Source: Isoetes taiwanensis (taxonomy: Eukaryota > Streptophyta > Lycopodiopsida > Isoetales > Isoetaceae). From it: DNA of 64,000 nucleotides. The stretch lies in assembly GCA_021234155.1 (NCBI GenBank), contig JAJEKV010000807.1:23514-87513 (forward strand), written 5' to 3'. Shown here one piece after another: positions 11,458-21,790 of the stretch. Numbering within the stretch: position 1 is the stretch's first letter; every line of letters begins with the position of its first letter. The notes beneath the pieces are model-generated. The model saw nothing but the letters and a program-made list of their open reading frames with translations, searched no databases and was not told the origin of the DNA. The translations under genes were made by a program, and so were the position numbers.

Positions 11458-11820
11458 GTGAGCATGCTTCAATTCTACAATTACCGGCTGGCAATCAGGA
11501 GATTAGATTGCAACCCACTGCTTTGTGCAGGCAAGCTAACACAACAATTCGATAGGGACATCTGCATACACCAAAAGGGTGGCGGCCTGAAGAAAATACC
11601 AATCACAAACCCAAACCTTGATCCCTTGGTTTATCCCATTCTCTTCCCTTTGGTGACCAATTTTGGAGGATAGGAATCAAGAAAGCAGAAACATCTTCCA
11701 CATCAACGTCTTCAAGGAAACATGAAAATATGAGCATGCTTCAATTCTACAATTACCGGCTGGCAATCAGAAGATTAGATTGCAACCCACCGCTTTTTGT
11801 GGGGCAAGCTAACACAACAA
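11458..11820 (+). repeat. Partial tandem duplication of the Rep 5' segment
   Basis: About 95 bp starting GAGCATGCTTCAATTCTACA at 11458 are repeated from 11731 with a few substitutions. The copies diverge after CTAACACAACAATTC. The second copy continues into the rest of the Rep region. Confidence 0.8.
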
Positions 11821-13575
11821 TTCATTGTTGATGTCTACTCGAGTGGAGGCAAATGAACTAAACTGGATTAAGCAAAACCAAAGGAAGTTGCGGGTCGAAG
11901 TTGTACCAAGGCCTTATTGACTACATAGACCACGAGGAGCAAAGCAAAGAGGCTTAAGATCCGGCAAGCTGGTCATCCTGCCCTCCTCACACACTGGCAG
12001 CCCGAGGGCAATGGAACAAAACTATCAGGATTCAATGGCCTTGATCCGAAGATTTGGCAAAGCCGATCTCTTTGTAACATTTACATCCAACCCAAATTGG
12101 ATAGAGATTAGACACAACACGCTTCTGGACAACAGCGCGCCGATGATAGGCCAGATTTGGTTGTACAGCGTATTCCACACAAAGCTCAAAGAGTTCTTTC
12201 ATGATCTCTTCGAAAATGATATCTTGGGCAAGGTGAAGGCGCACACTTACACTATATAGAGTTCCAAAAGCGAGGCTTGCCGCCTTTGCCACCTTCTCAT
12301 GATTCTCGAGCAACAAGACAAGATCCGGGATAGCGGCGCCATTGATGGCATCCGAGTCGCGGAGGTACCAGGCCCGAGAAAACCCCAAACTGCGAGATCG
12401 TCATCAAGCATATGGTCCACGGCCGCGCGGGGCCCTCAACCCAAACGCACCTTTGCATGCAAGCCAAGGAAGGCAGCCCAATAAAGGAATGCACAAAGGG
12501 ATATCCAAAGACATTTAATGACAATACCAAAGTCGGTGGTGCAAATGGCTACCCAGAGTGAGAAAGGCGGGATCTGGGCCACTTCATGAGGGGCAACACG
12601 CCTATTGACAACGGATGGATAGTTCCCCATAATCGATGGTATTCGCTTGAAAAATACGGCACATATCAATGTAGAGCGGTGTTTCAGCGTTGGGAGCATA
12701 AAGTATATCTACAAGTATATCCACAAAGGGCATGATCGAGCATCTATCAAGGTCCTTTAGAGAACCGAACCGGGGAATCAACATCCACATTCAATTGGGA
12801 CGAGGTGGAGCAATACCTTGATACGAGATCGTCTCTGCGGTGAGAAGCCATGTGGAGGTTATATGGGTACATGATGCATGGCAATTCCACACGATTACCA
12901 CAGACTACTGTTCATCGCCAAACAACCAAGGCGTGTATTATCAAGAAGGCCAAGAAAGACAAGCCATCGAGCGGCGGATGCAAAAAGCAAACAATCTTTG
13001 ACCGCATGGTTTGAGCTCAACAAACGACCGGTACCGCGTGAATACACTTACCCGCGAAATCCCCAAAGACTACATTTTGGCGCGCGGGGCGTCACGAAAA
13101 AGAGGAAGGGAAAGTTCAAGCTCATCACACGGATGTACAATGTGAGCCCTAAGGATGGTGACCGCTATTACCTTCGTCTTCTGTTGCTACATATCAAGGG
13201 TGCGACCAGCTTCGAAGACATGCGCACCGTCAATGGAAAACTATGTTCAACTTACAAAGAAGGCGCCAAAGAGCTCGAAACTTTTTGGAAGGCGATGCCG
13301 AGAGGGGAGAAGACACTTTCGAAGATGCGAGCAACTTTCGGATGCCAAAGCGGCTTCGTAAACATTCGCATTCATTTGCCGTACAATGACCCACAAGATC
13401 CAATGCGGCTATGGGAGCTCTTCAAGGATAGCCTGACAGAAGATTACCGACAACAGATGCCACAAGAGCAAGCTTACAACAATGCACTAAAAGACATTGA
13501 CGAAATTTTCCAGATGAGCGGCTGCACATGTCAGCAAACCACAACTAGACATTCTAGGCAACTTCCCAAATGAAC
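11731..13575 (+). pseudogene. Helitron Rep (replication initiator) region, broken
   Basis: In living Helitrons this region nicks and joins single-stranded DNA during rolling-circle transposition. Recognisable family segments appear in order but in changing frames: a piece around 11950-12110 ending in MEQNYQDSMALIRRFGKADL, then VHGRAGP and CTKGYPKTFNDNT (12410-12530), then a DEVEQYLDTRSS piece near 12800, then a long frame at 12878-13573 with LTAWFELNK, RMYNVSPKDGDRYYLRLLLL and GATSFEDMRTVNG. Stops and frame changes separate the pieces. The catalytic HUH and Tyr motifs cannot be confirmed because the middle is scrambled. It abuts the helicase remnant in the same orientation. Confidence 0.8.
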
Positions 13576-13598
13576 AGAACTTCGATGCAGAAAAGGAA

Positions 13599-15040
13599 TT
13601 GAAAGAGGGACAGGAAAACTACGGCAAGCTCAACAGGGAGCAAAAGCACATAGCCGACATTATCCTTGAGGCAATCAGCCAACATCAAGCCCCATGTATC
13701 AATGTGGACGGCCCAGGAGGCACGGGCAAGACTTTCCTCTTCAACAGCCTGATCAGTATACTAAGAGGATATGGTGTTGGTGTTGTATCAGTGGCTTGGA
13801 CAGGCATTGCCAGCCTCCTCTTGAAGGGAGCACAAACAGTCCATTCGACGTTCAAGTTACCACTCAACCTGACACAAGAGGCAACCTCCGCACTGCGTGC
13901 AACAAGCCAACAAGCAGAGGTACTTAGAAAGGCAAGCATCATGGTATGGGACGAAATGGGAATGACGCACACGCATGCACTCACCCCCCGTCGGCAGGGC
14001 TTTTACGCGAGATCGCCCCGGGGATGACGGGCCGTTGGAGGAATGATAATGCTCACCGTGGCGACTTTAAAAGCAGATTTGCTGTGGTCAAACGTGCAAC
14101 AAGGGCAGAAGTCATCTCGAAGTGTGTCAAGCGGAACCCACTGTGGACTAACTTCAGGACCCACAAGCTGACACAAAATATGCGGGTGGGAAAAGACGAA
14201 CAAATCTTCTCAAATTGGCTGCTACGTCTCGGTAACGGGGAACGGATGCATAATGAGCCAGGGCTCGACCGCGACTTGGTTGAGATACCCGAAGAATGTG
14301 TGGTGGAAGACGACTTGATTGACAGCATCTTCGGCAAGGAAATAACGGAGGCAAATGTGCACATGTTGTATGACAAAGCCATCCTGGCACCAAAGAATGA
14401 AGACACGCTGAAGATCAACGATAAGGTCCTCTTAAGGTTGAATGGACAACTCCATATATATACGAGCGTAGACACCATCATTGCAGAAGGCGAAGATGCT
14501 ACAAGGGACTTCCCAATCGAGTTCATCAACCACCTAACCCCTTCCGGCATGCCACCGCATAAGCTGCACATCAAAGACGGAGCCATCATCATCCTACTCA
14601 GAAACATGAACCCGAAGGCCGGTCTCTGCAATGGCACCCGCCTTCGCGTCATCAAAGCGCACCCAAGAATCATAGATGCAGAGATAATCACAGGCACCTA
14701 CAAAGGAACATGGGTCCTCATACCAAGGATAACCCTAGAGCCATCAGACAGTGACCTCCTCCCCTTCAAAGCGAAAGGCGGTTCCCGCGGCGACTTCGCA
14801 TTCTCGATGACAATCAACAAGTTGCAAGGCCAGTCCATGACCTTCGTTGGCATCTACCTACCAACGCCAGTTTTCACACATGGCCAGCTCTATGTCGCAT
14901 TCTCAAGGTGCACCACACAACACGGAGTGAAGGTATATATTCAAGATACCTCAAGACAAGGAATGCTGCTAAAAAACAATAGGAGGTTCACACCTAATGT
15001 AGTCTACAAAGAGATTCTACGAGATGAAATAGACGCTTAA
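13599..15040 (+). pseudogene. Helitron Pif1-type helicase region, frameshifted
   Basis: In Helitrons this domain unwinds DNA 5' to 3' during transposition. A first frame (13599-14027) carries LNREQKHIAD, the Walker A motif GPGGTGKT at codons 38-45 (13710-13733) and the Walker B-like MVWDEMG. The reading then shifts between about 13985 and 14060. A second frame (to 15040) carries GDFKSRFAVVKRATRAEV, LTQNMRV, GLCNGTRLRVI, FAFSMTINKLQGQS and HGQLYVAFSRC, the usual C-terminal helicase motifs. The second Met at 13946 is out of frame with the Walker part, so neither piece encodes a full helicase. The C-terminal half is long and open, so decay is fairly recent or incomplete. Confidence 0.85.
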
Positions 15041-15203
15041 TTTCTACAGATCTCTTCGTTTCTATTACACTGGACACCATTACTATGTAAAGAAGAATTT
15101 TTCCACAATAATAAAAATGTCACATTCATTATGCTTCATTATATTACATTTATGACAAAGAGTTTGAGCTGAATAGGTTATCCTTCACACATGTTTCAAC
15201 TTA

Positions 15204-15220
15204 TGCCCAGCAACGCTGGG
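15204..15220 (+). terminator. Helitron 3' hairpin of the Rep/helicase element
   Basis: GCCCAGCAACGCTGGGC is a 7-bp stem with a 3-base loop. It is the rolling-circle termination-type hairpin expected 10-15 bases before a Helitron CTRR end. The expected CTAG end is missing here because the next Helitron begins 10 bases later. Confidence 0.8.
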
Positions 15221-15230
15221 CACTATCTTA

Positions 15231-17463
15231 TCTTATATTATAATGTTATAGCGTAAGTATGTCATGAATGAAACCCTAATTTGGACGGTTGAGATCATCC
15301 AATTGCATTCGGAGGCCGAGATTTATCGCACGACTTTCCACCATTATGATTGGCCATGCTCTAATGTCTGAAGAGGAAAGGGAAAAGGGAGGAGAAAAGG
15401 GCAAAGTGAAAGGCAAAAAAGCACGGGTAAAAGGGAAAGAAAGAAAGAGAAAAAGGAAAGCGAAAAGAGCACGAAAAAGGGAAAGGAAAATAAAGCAAAA
15501 AATGACACTACGAAAAGTAGAAGATGGAAAGGATGGGAAGTTGAAAAGGGGATGAGGAAAAGGGTAGAGAGGAGGGAAGGGAAAAGGAAAAGGGAAAAGG
15601 AAAGAAAAGGGAAAGGGCAAGGCAAAAAGAAAGGGGGGAGGAGGAGGGAGGAAAAGGAACACTGGAAAGGGGGAGAGGAAAAAGGTGGGGAAAGGAGGAA
15701 AAGGAGGAGAAAAGGGCAAAGCTTAAAGGAAAAAAGGCCAATTAAAAAGGAAAAGGAAATGGAAAAGAGCACAAAAAAGAGAAAGGAAAAGAAAGAGAGA
15801 AAATAAAGGAAAAAGGACACTATGAAAAGGAGAAGAGGGAAAGGGTGAGCACAGGAGTAAAAGGGAAGGGAAAAAGGGGATGAGGAAAAAGGGTAGAGAG
15901 AAGGAAGGAAAAGAAAAAAAAAAAGGGAAAAGGGAAAGGGAAAGGGAAAAAAAAGGGAGAGGAGGAGGGAGTTAAAAGGGACAAGTGGGAAAGGGGGAAG
16001 AGGAGGAAAAGGGTGGGGAAAAGGAGAAAAAGGAAGGGAAAAGGACCGAAAAAAAAGGAAAGAAAAAGGGAGGGAAGAAGGGATGGAAAGGGAAAAAGCG
16101 AGGGAGGGGGCAAAAGGGAAAAAAAGGGCATGGGGAAAGAGGAAGAGAAAAGAAGGAGAGAAGAGAAAAAAAAATAAAGAGAGAAAGGAGGGAGGAAAGG
16201 GAAAAGGAAAAAGAAAAGAACAAAGGAGGGAGGAAAGGAAAAAAAAACTACGAGAAAAAGGGAAGAGGGAAATGGTGGGCAAAAGGGAAAAGAGGGAAGA
16301 GAAATAAAGGGAAGGGAAAAAGACATGAGAAAAAGAAAGGAAAAAGGAAAGAAAAAAAAAAAAGGAGGCGAAGAGAGAAAAATGGAAGGGAAAAAGGGCC
16401 AAAAAAAAGGAAGAGGAAAAAGGGCGGGAGAGGAGGAAAAGGGAAGGGAAAAAGGCCATTGGTAAAAGGGAAGGGGGAAAGGGAAGCGAAGGGGATGGAA
16501 TGAGAGAAAGGGAAAATAAAATAAGGTAAAAGAAAAAAGGAAATGTGAAAAGGGGAGGGGAAAAAGGGGAAGGGGGGAGATAAAAAAAGGAAAAGCAAGG
16601 AGGGGAAATGGAAAAGGCAAACGTGAAAAAAGTGGAAGCAAATGGAAAAATGCAAAAGGGAAAAAACGAGGGGTAAAATGTGAAAATAGAAAAGGAAGGT
16701 GAACAAAAAAGAAGAGCAAAATAGAAAAAGAAAAAAGAGAAGGAAAAAGGGGGGGAGGGAGGAGGAAAAGGTGAAGAAAGGGGAAAGGAGGAGCGAAAAA
16801 AGAGCATGAAAAATAGAAGAGAAAAGGGACATGGCGAAAAAGGGGAAGAGGGAAAAGGGTGAGGAAAAGGGAAAACCGAAGAAAAATGGACATGGAAAAA
16901 GGAAAGGAAAAGAGGGAAAAAAAAAAAAAGGAGGGCGAAAAAAAAGAAGGGAAAAGGGCACTAGAAAAAGGGAAGATGGAAGGGTTGGGCAAAGGAGGAA
17001 AAGGGAAGGGAAAAAGGGGAAAAAAGGGGGAGAAGGAGAGGAAAAGGGAAAAGAAAGGGGAATGAAAAAGGAAAACTTAGAAAAGAAGGGCACGAGGAAG
17101 GAAAAGGGGAAGAGGGGGGAAAGGGCACATGGAAAGGGAAAAAGGGCAACCACAAATTGGAGAAAAGGGAAGGGGAAAATAGAAAAGGAAAAATGGGGAA
17201 GCAGAAATAGAAAAGAGAAATAGAGGAAATGGAATAATGGAAAAAGAAAAAGGTAAATTGAAAAATGTAAAAAGGGAAAAGGGGCAAGGGGAAAATAGAA
17301 AAAAAAATAGTAGATAAAGGCAAAAGGAAAAGGGAAAAGGTGCAAAATATGGTTGAATGCTCTTGATTATCCAATTTTAAAAACACGAATCCATTTAACA
17401 ATTGCTCCAGTATATCATTCACAGTTTCTAGCTATGCCCAGCAACGCTGGGCACCTTAACTAG
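15231..17463 (+). mobile_element. Polypurine non-autonomous Helitron H1
   Basis: It starts TCTTATATTATAATG after an A and ends with hairpin GCCCAGCAACGCTGGGC (17436-17452) followed by CACCTTAACTAG, with T next. TC start, hairpin, CTAG end and insertion between A and T define a Helitron. After a ~130-bp 5' segment the body (about 15360-17340) is almost pure A and G on the plus strand, in irregular AAAGGGAA and GGAGGA blocks. It has no gene. Very long minus-strand frames here are composition artefacts. Its closest relative is H6 at 60655. Confidence 0.85.
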
Positions 17464-17475
17464 TATCTTATATTA

Positions 17476-19356
17476 TCTTATATTATAAAGTTTTAGCGTA
17501 TGTCTTGCATCAAACCCTAATTTAGATAGTTGAGATCGTCTGATTGCATTTGAAGGCCGAGATTTATCGCACAACTTCCCACCACCATGATTGGCCATGC
17601 TCTGATCTCTTAAGAGGAAAGGGAAAATGGCGAGAGAAAAGGCAAAGTGGGAGGCAAAAAGGCACGGTAAAAAGGGAAAGACGGAGAAGGAAAAAGGAAA
17701 GGGAAAAGAGCACGAAAAAGGGAAAGAAAAAGAAAGGGAGAAAAAGGAAGGAAAAAAAGACACTATGAAAAGGAAAAGGGGGAAAGGGTGAGGACAGAAT
17801 AAGGGAAAAGAAAAGGGGAAGGGAGGAAAAGGAAGAAAAAAGGGGCAACGGAAAAAATGTGAAGACGAAAAGGGTGACGGAAGGGAAAAAGGGGAAGATA
17901 AGAATGGTGGAGAGGGAAAAAAGGGCATGGAAAAATAGAAAGGGAAGGAAAAAGGAAAAAGGAGGCGAAAAAGGGAAAAGGGCATGAGGAAAAGGGAGAG
18001 GGAAATGAGAGAGGAAGGAGAAAGTGGCATGAGAAGAGGAAAAGGGTGAGGAAAAGGAAAAAAAGAAAGGGAAAAAGAGATGGAAAAAGGGAAAAGGAAA
18101 AAGCGAAAAGCAAAAAGAGAACAGAAAACATGCAATAGGAAAAGAGGAAAAGGGAAAAGGAGGAAAAAGGGCATGTGAAAAAGGTGGAAAAAATGGAATG
18201 GAAAAATGTATGGGAAAATGGAAAGGAAAAGAGAGAAGGAAAAAAAAGGGTGGAAAGGAAAGCGGAAAAGGGCATGGAAAAAGAGAAAAGGATGAAAAAA
18301 AGAAGGAAAAGGAAAAAGGAAATGGGAGGCGAAAAGGGAAAGGGGAAAGAAAAAAGAACACGAGGAATAAGGAGGGAAAATGGAAAAGAGGAAGGGAAAA
18401 AGGGCACGGAAAAAACTGGAAGAGGGAAAGGGTGAGGAAAGGGTAAAAATAAAGGGAAAAAGAGCATGGGGAAAGGGAAAAGAAAAAGAAAAAAGGGGAA
18501 TAGGGACGGGAAAAAGGGGAAGAGGGTAAGGAAAGGCGGAAGAAAAGGCAAGTAAAAAAAAGTGGAAAAAAGGGAATGGAAAAATACATGGGAAAAAGGG
18601 AAAAGGAAAAAGGAAAGAGAAAGGGAAAGGGAAAGGGAAAGGGAAAGGGAAAGGGAAAAGGAAAGGGGGAAGGAAAGAGGAAAAGGGCCGCAGAGGAAAA
18701 ATGGAAAGGGTGGGGAAATGATGAAAAAAGAAGGAAAGGGAAAAGGAAAAAGGGAGGCGGAAAGGGGGGAAGGAAAGGAAAAAAGACATGAGAAAAAAGA
18801 AAGAAGAAAATGGGAAAAAAGAGACATGAGATAAAGAAGAAGAGGGTGAGGAGAGGAAGAAAAACATAAAAAAAAGGTGGGGAAAAGGGAATGCAAAAAG
18901 GGCATGAGAAAAGGGAAGGGAAAAGAGAAAAGCAAAAGGAATGGGAAAAGGAAAGGGAAAAAAGATCATGAGAAAAATGGGAAGGGTGGAGAAAGGTGAA
19001 AAGGGAAGGAAAAAAACCGTCAAAAAAAGGGAAAGGGAAAGGGAAAAATGAGAAGGAGAAAAGGAAGAAAAAGAGGAGGGAGAAGAGGGTAAAAAAAAAG
19101 AGAGAGAAGGAGAAAAGTAAATGTGCAGGGAAAATAAGAAAAGGGAAAAAAGAAAGTGTGTAAGAAAATGAGGAAAAAAGGATATGCAGGATAGAGCAAA
19201 GGGAAGGTTATCAAATGCACAAAAACCTCTTATAGCCTAGCAATGATGGACTTGGTTTCTATTATATTAGATGTATAAAAATGAGTCTGAGCTGAATAGG
19301 TTTCCATCCACAAATGTTCCCAACATTTGCCCAGCAACGCTGGGCACCATTACTAG
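17476..19356 (+). mobile_element. Polypurine non-autonomous Helitron H2
   Basis: It starts TCTTATATTATAAAG (a start 10 bp earlier is possible) only 12 bp after the end of H1, in the same orientation. It ends with the hairpin at 19329-19345 and CACCATTACTAG, then T. The body (about 17610-19190) is polypurine on the plus strand. The 3' segment with GAGTCTGAGCTGAATAGG matches that of the Rep/helicase element. H7 at 62866 is a second copy. Confidence 0.85.
18612..18662 (+). repeat. (GGGAAA)n microsatellite
   Basis: A run of about seven GGGAAA units inside H2. A similar run sits in H6 near 61345-61378. Confidence 0.85.
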
Positions 19357-21385
19357 TTATAATGTTATAGCGTAAGTATGTCATGAATGAAACCCTAATT
19401 TGGATGGTTGAGATCATCCGATTGCATTCGGAGGTCGAGATTTATCGCACGACTTCCCTCCACCATGATTGGCCATGCTCTAATGTCTGAAGAGGAAAGG
19501 GAAAAGGAAAAGGGAGGAGAAAATGGCAAAGTGAAAGGCAAAAAAGGCACGGAAAAAAGGAAAAGAAAGAAAGGAAAAAGGAAAGCGAAAAAGCACCTAA
19601 AAAAGGGAAGGGAAAATAAAAGAAAAAAGGACACTATGAAAAGGAGAAGATGGAAAGGATGAGGATAGGAGTAAAAGGGAAGTTGAAAAGGGGATGAGGA
19701 AAAGGGTAGAGAAAAGGGAAGGGAAAAGGAAAAAGGAAAAGGAAAGAAAAGGGAAAGGGAAAGGAAAAGGTAAAAGAAAGGGGGAGGAGGAGGGAGTGAA
19801 AAGGAACACTGGGAAAGGGGAAGAGTAAAAAGGTGGGGAAAGGAGGAAAAGGGAGGAGATAAAGGCAAAGTGAAAGGAAAAAAAGGCACGGATAAAAGGG
19901 AAAAGGAAATAGAAAATAGCACAAAAAAAGAGAAAGGAAAAGTAAGAGAAAAAATAAAGGAAAAAATGACATTATGAAAAGGAGAAGAGGGAAAGGGTGA
20001 GGACAGGAGTAAAAGGGAAGGGAAAAAGGGGATGACGAAAAGGATAGAGAGAAGGGAAGGGAAAAGGAAAAGGGAAAAGGAAAGAAAAATGGAAAGGGAA
20101 AAAGAGGAGAGGAGGAGGGAGCGAAAAGGGACAGTGGGAAAGGGGGAGAGAAAAAAGGTGGGGAAAGGAGAAAAAAGGAAGGGAAAACGGACACAAAGAA
20201 AAAGGAAAGAGAAAAAGGGAGGAGAGATGGGATGGAAAGGGTAAAAGAAAAAAAAGCGAGGGAGGGCAAAAAAGGGAAAAAGGGCATGGGGAAAAGAGGA
20301 AGAGCAAAGAAGGAGAGAAGCGGAAAAAAGGAAGAGAAAGGAGGGAGGAAAGGGGAAAGGGAAAAAGAAAAGAACAAATGAGGGAGGAAAGGGAAAGAAA
20401 AAGACTACGAAAAGGGAAGAGGGAAAGGGTGGGCAAAGGAAGGAATAAATTGTAATTTGTTAAAAAGGGGAAGAGAAATAAAGGGAAGGGAAAAAAAGAC
20501 ATGAGAAAAAGAAAGGGAAAAAAGAAATAAAAAGGAGGCGGAAGAGAGAAAAATGGAAGGGAAAAAGGGCACGAAAAAAAGCAGAATAGAGAAAGGGTCG
20601 GGAGAGGAGGAAAAGGGAAGGGAAAAAGGCCATTGGTAAAGGGGAAAGGTGAAAGGGAAGTGAAGGGGATGGAATTGGAGAAAAGGAAAATAAAAATAAG
20701 GTAAAATGAAAAAGGAATGTGAAAAGGAGGGATAGAAAAAAGGAAAAGCAAGGAGGTTGAAAATGGAAAAGGCAAACGCGGAAAAAAAGTGGAAGCAAAT
20801 GGAAAAGGCAAAAGGGAAAAAACGGAGGTAAAGTGGAAAATAGAAAGGGAGGTGAATAAAAAGGAAGAGCAAAATAGAAAAGAAAAAAGAGAAGGAAAAA
20901 AAGGAAAAAGGAGGGGAGGAAGAAAAAAGGTGAAGAAAGGGGAAAAGAGGAAAAAAAAAAAGAGCATGAAAAAAATAGAAGAGAAAAGGGACATGGCAAA
21001 AAAGGGAAGAGGGAAAGGGTGAGGAAAGGGGAAAACCGAAGGAAAAATGGATATGGAAAAAGGGAAAGGGAAAGAGGGAAAAGAAAAAAAGAAGGGAAAA
21101 AAAGGAAGGGAAAAGGGCACTAGAAAAAAGGAAGATCAAGGGTTTGGGCAAAAGAGGAAAAGGGAAGGGAAAAAGGGAAAAAAAGAAAAGGTGGGGAGAA
21201 GAAAAGGGAAAAGGGAAAAGGAAAGGGGAAAGCAGAAAGGATACTCGAGTGCACAAAAACCTCTTATAGCCCAGCAACATTGAGCTTAATTTCTATTATC
21301 TAAGATTTATGAAAAGTGAGCTGAACATGTTTCCCTCCAGACAAGTTCCCAACTTATGCCCAGCAACGCTGGGCACCATTACTAG
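19357..21385 (+). mobile_element. Polypurine non-autonomous Helitron H3, 5' clipped
   Basis: Directly after the CTAG of H2 the sequence reads TTATAATGTTATAGCG, so this copy joins without the first bases TCTTATA. The end is complete: hairpin at 21358-21374 and CACCATTACTAG at 21374-21385, then T. The body (about 19490-21245) is polypurine. Both the 5' segment and the end resemble H1 and H2. Confidence 0.8.
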
Positions 21386-21790
21386 TAATGTTTTAATGTA
21401 AGTCTGTAGTGCATCGCGTTGGGCGGTTGAGATTTAACCTAAAAGATGGACGGCCCAGATAGCCTACGGTTTCTTTTCGCCTTTTTGGCTCCGGCGATAG
21501 GAAGAGGCTGTCGGATTCCTTTAGAAAGAGGCCGTAGTAGAGCTTCAGGGTTTCATTTGAGCATATTAGAGCCTGTCATTCCGGTGGTTTGGTGTTGACC
21601 ACAGATTCAAATTTCCTTATGTTTCTATCTTTCTTCCGTGGTTTTGTTATTCATTTGATTCTGCATGAAAGCGGAAAAACACAAGTACATATGGCTGCAA
21701 CCAAAATTGCCTCTTCTTACAGGAAACCGAGCAAATCCATTGTCTGCCATAGCCAAAGTACCAATCAAAAGGGGCAGCACCAGGTATTTT
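21386..21790 (+). mobile_element. 5' remnant of a further Helitron with exon-like sequence (H4)
   Basis: The first 40 bp (TAATGTTTTAATGTAAGTCT, then a GGGCGGTTGAGATTT segment) resemble the 5' segment of H1-H3, again without the TC start. The body is not polypurine. Near its end CTTCTTACAG is followed by about 61 bp and then CACCAG/GTATTTT, which looks like an internal exon of a captured gene; I cannot name it. A CACTA-like end at 21791 cuts the element. Confidence 0.5.

Larger units (their letters stand above)
11451..15230 (+). mobile_element. Decayed autonomous-type Helitron (Rep/helicase)
   Basis: It contains remnants of a Rep nuclease-like region and a Pif1-type helicase in the order known for plant Helitrons. 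The 3' side holds GAGCTGAATAGGTT and the hairpin GCCCAGCAACGCTGGGC at 15204-15220, also found at the ends of the polypurine Helitrons downstream. The usual CATTACTAG after the hairpin is replaced by the 5' end of the next Helitron. The 5' terminus is not visible: the left side is cut by the CACTA end at 11450. Confidence 0.8.

Noticed and set aside
15276-20999. Very long minus-strand open frames (up to 516 codons) rich in Phe, Ser, Pro and Leu
   Set aside because: They lie opposite polypurine DNA. Pyrimidine-only strands cannot form TAA, TAG or TGA, so long frames are expected by composition; several overlap in different frames at one place.
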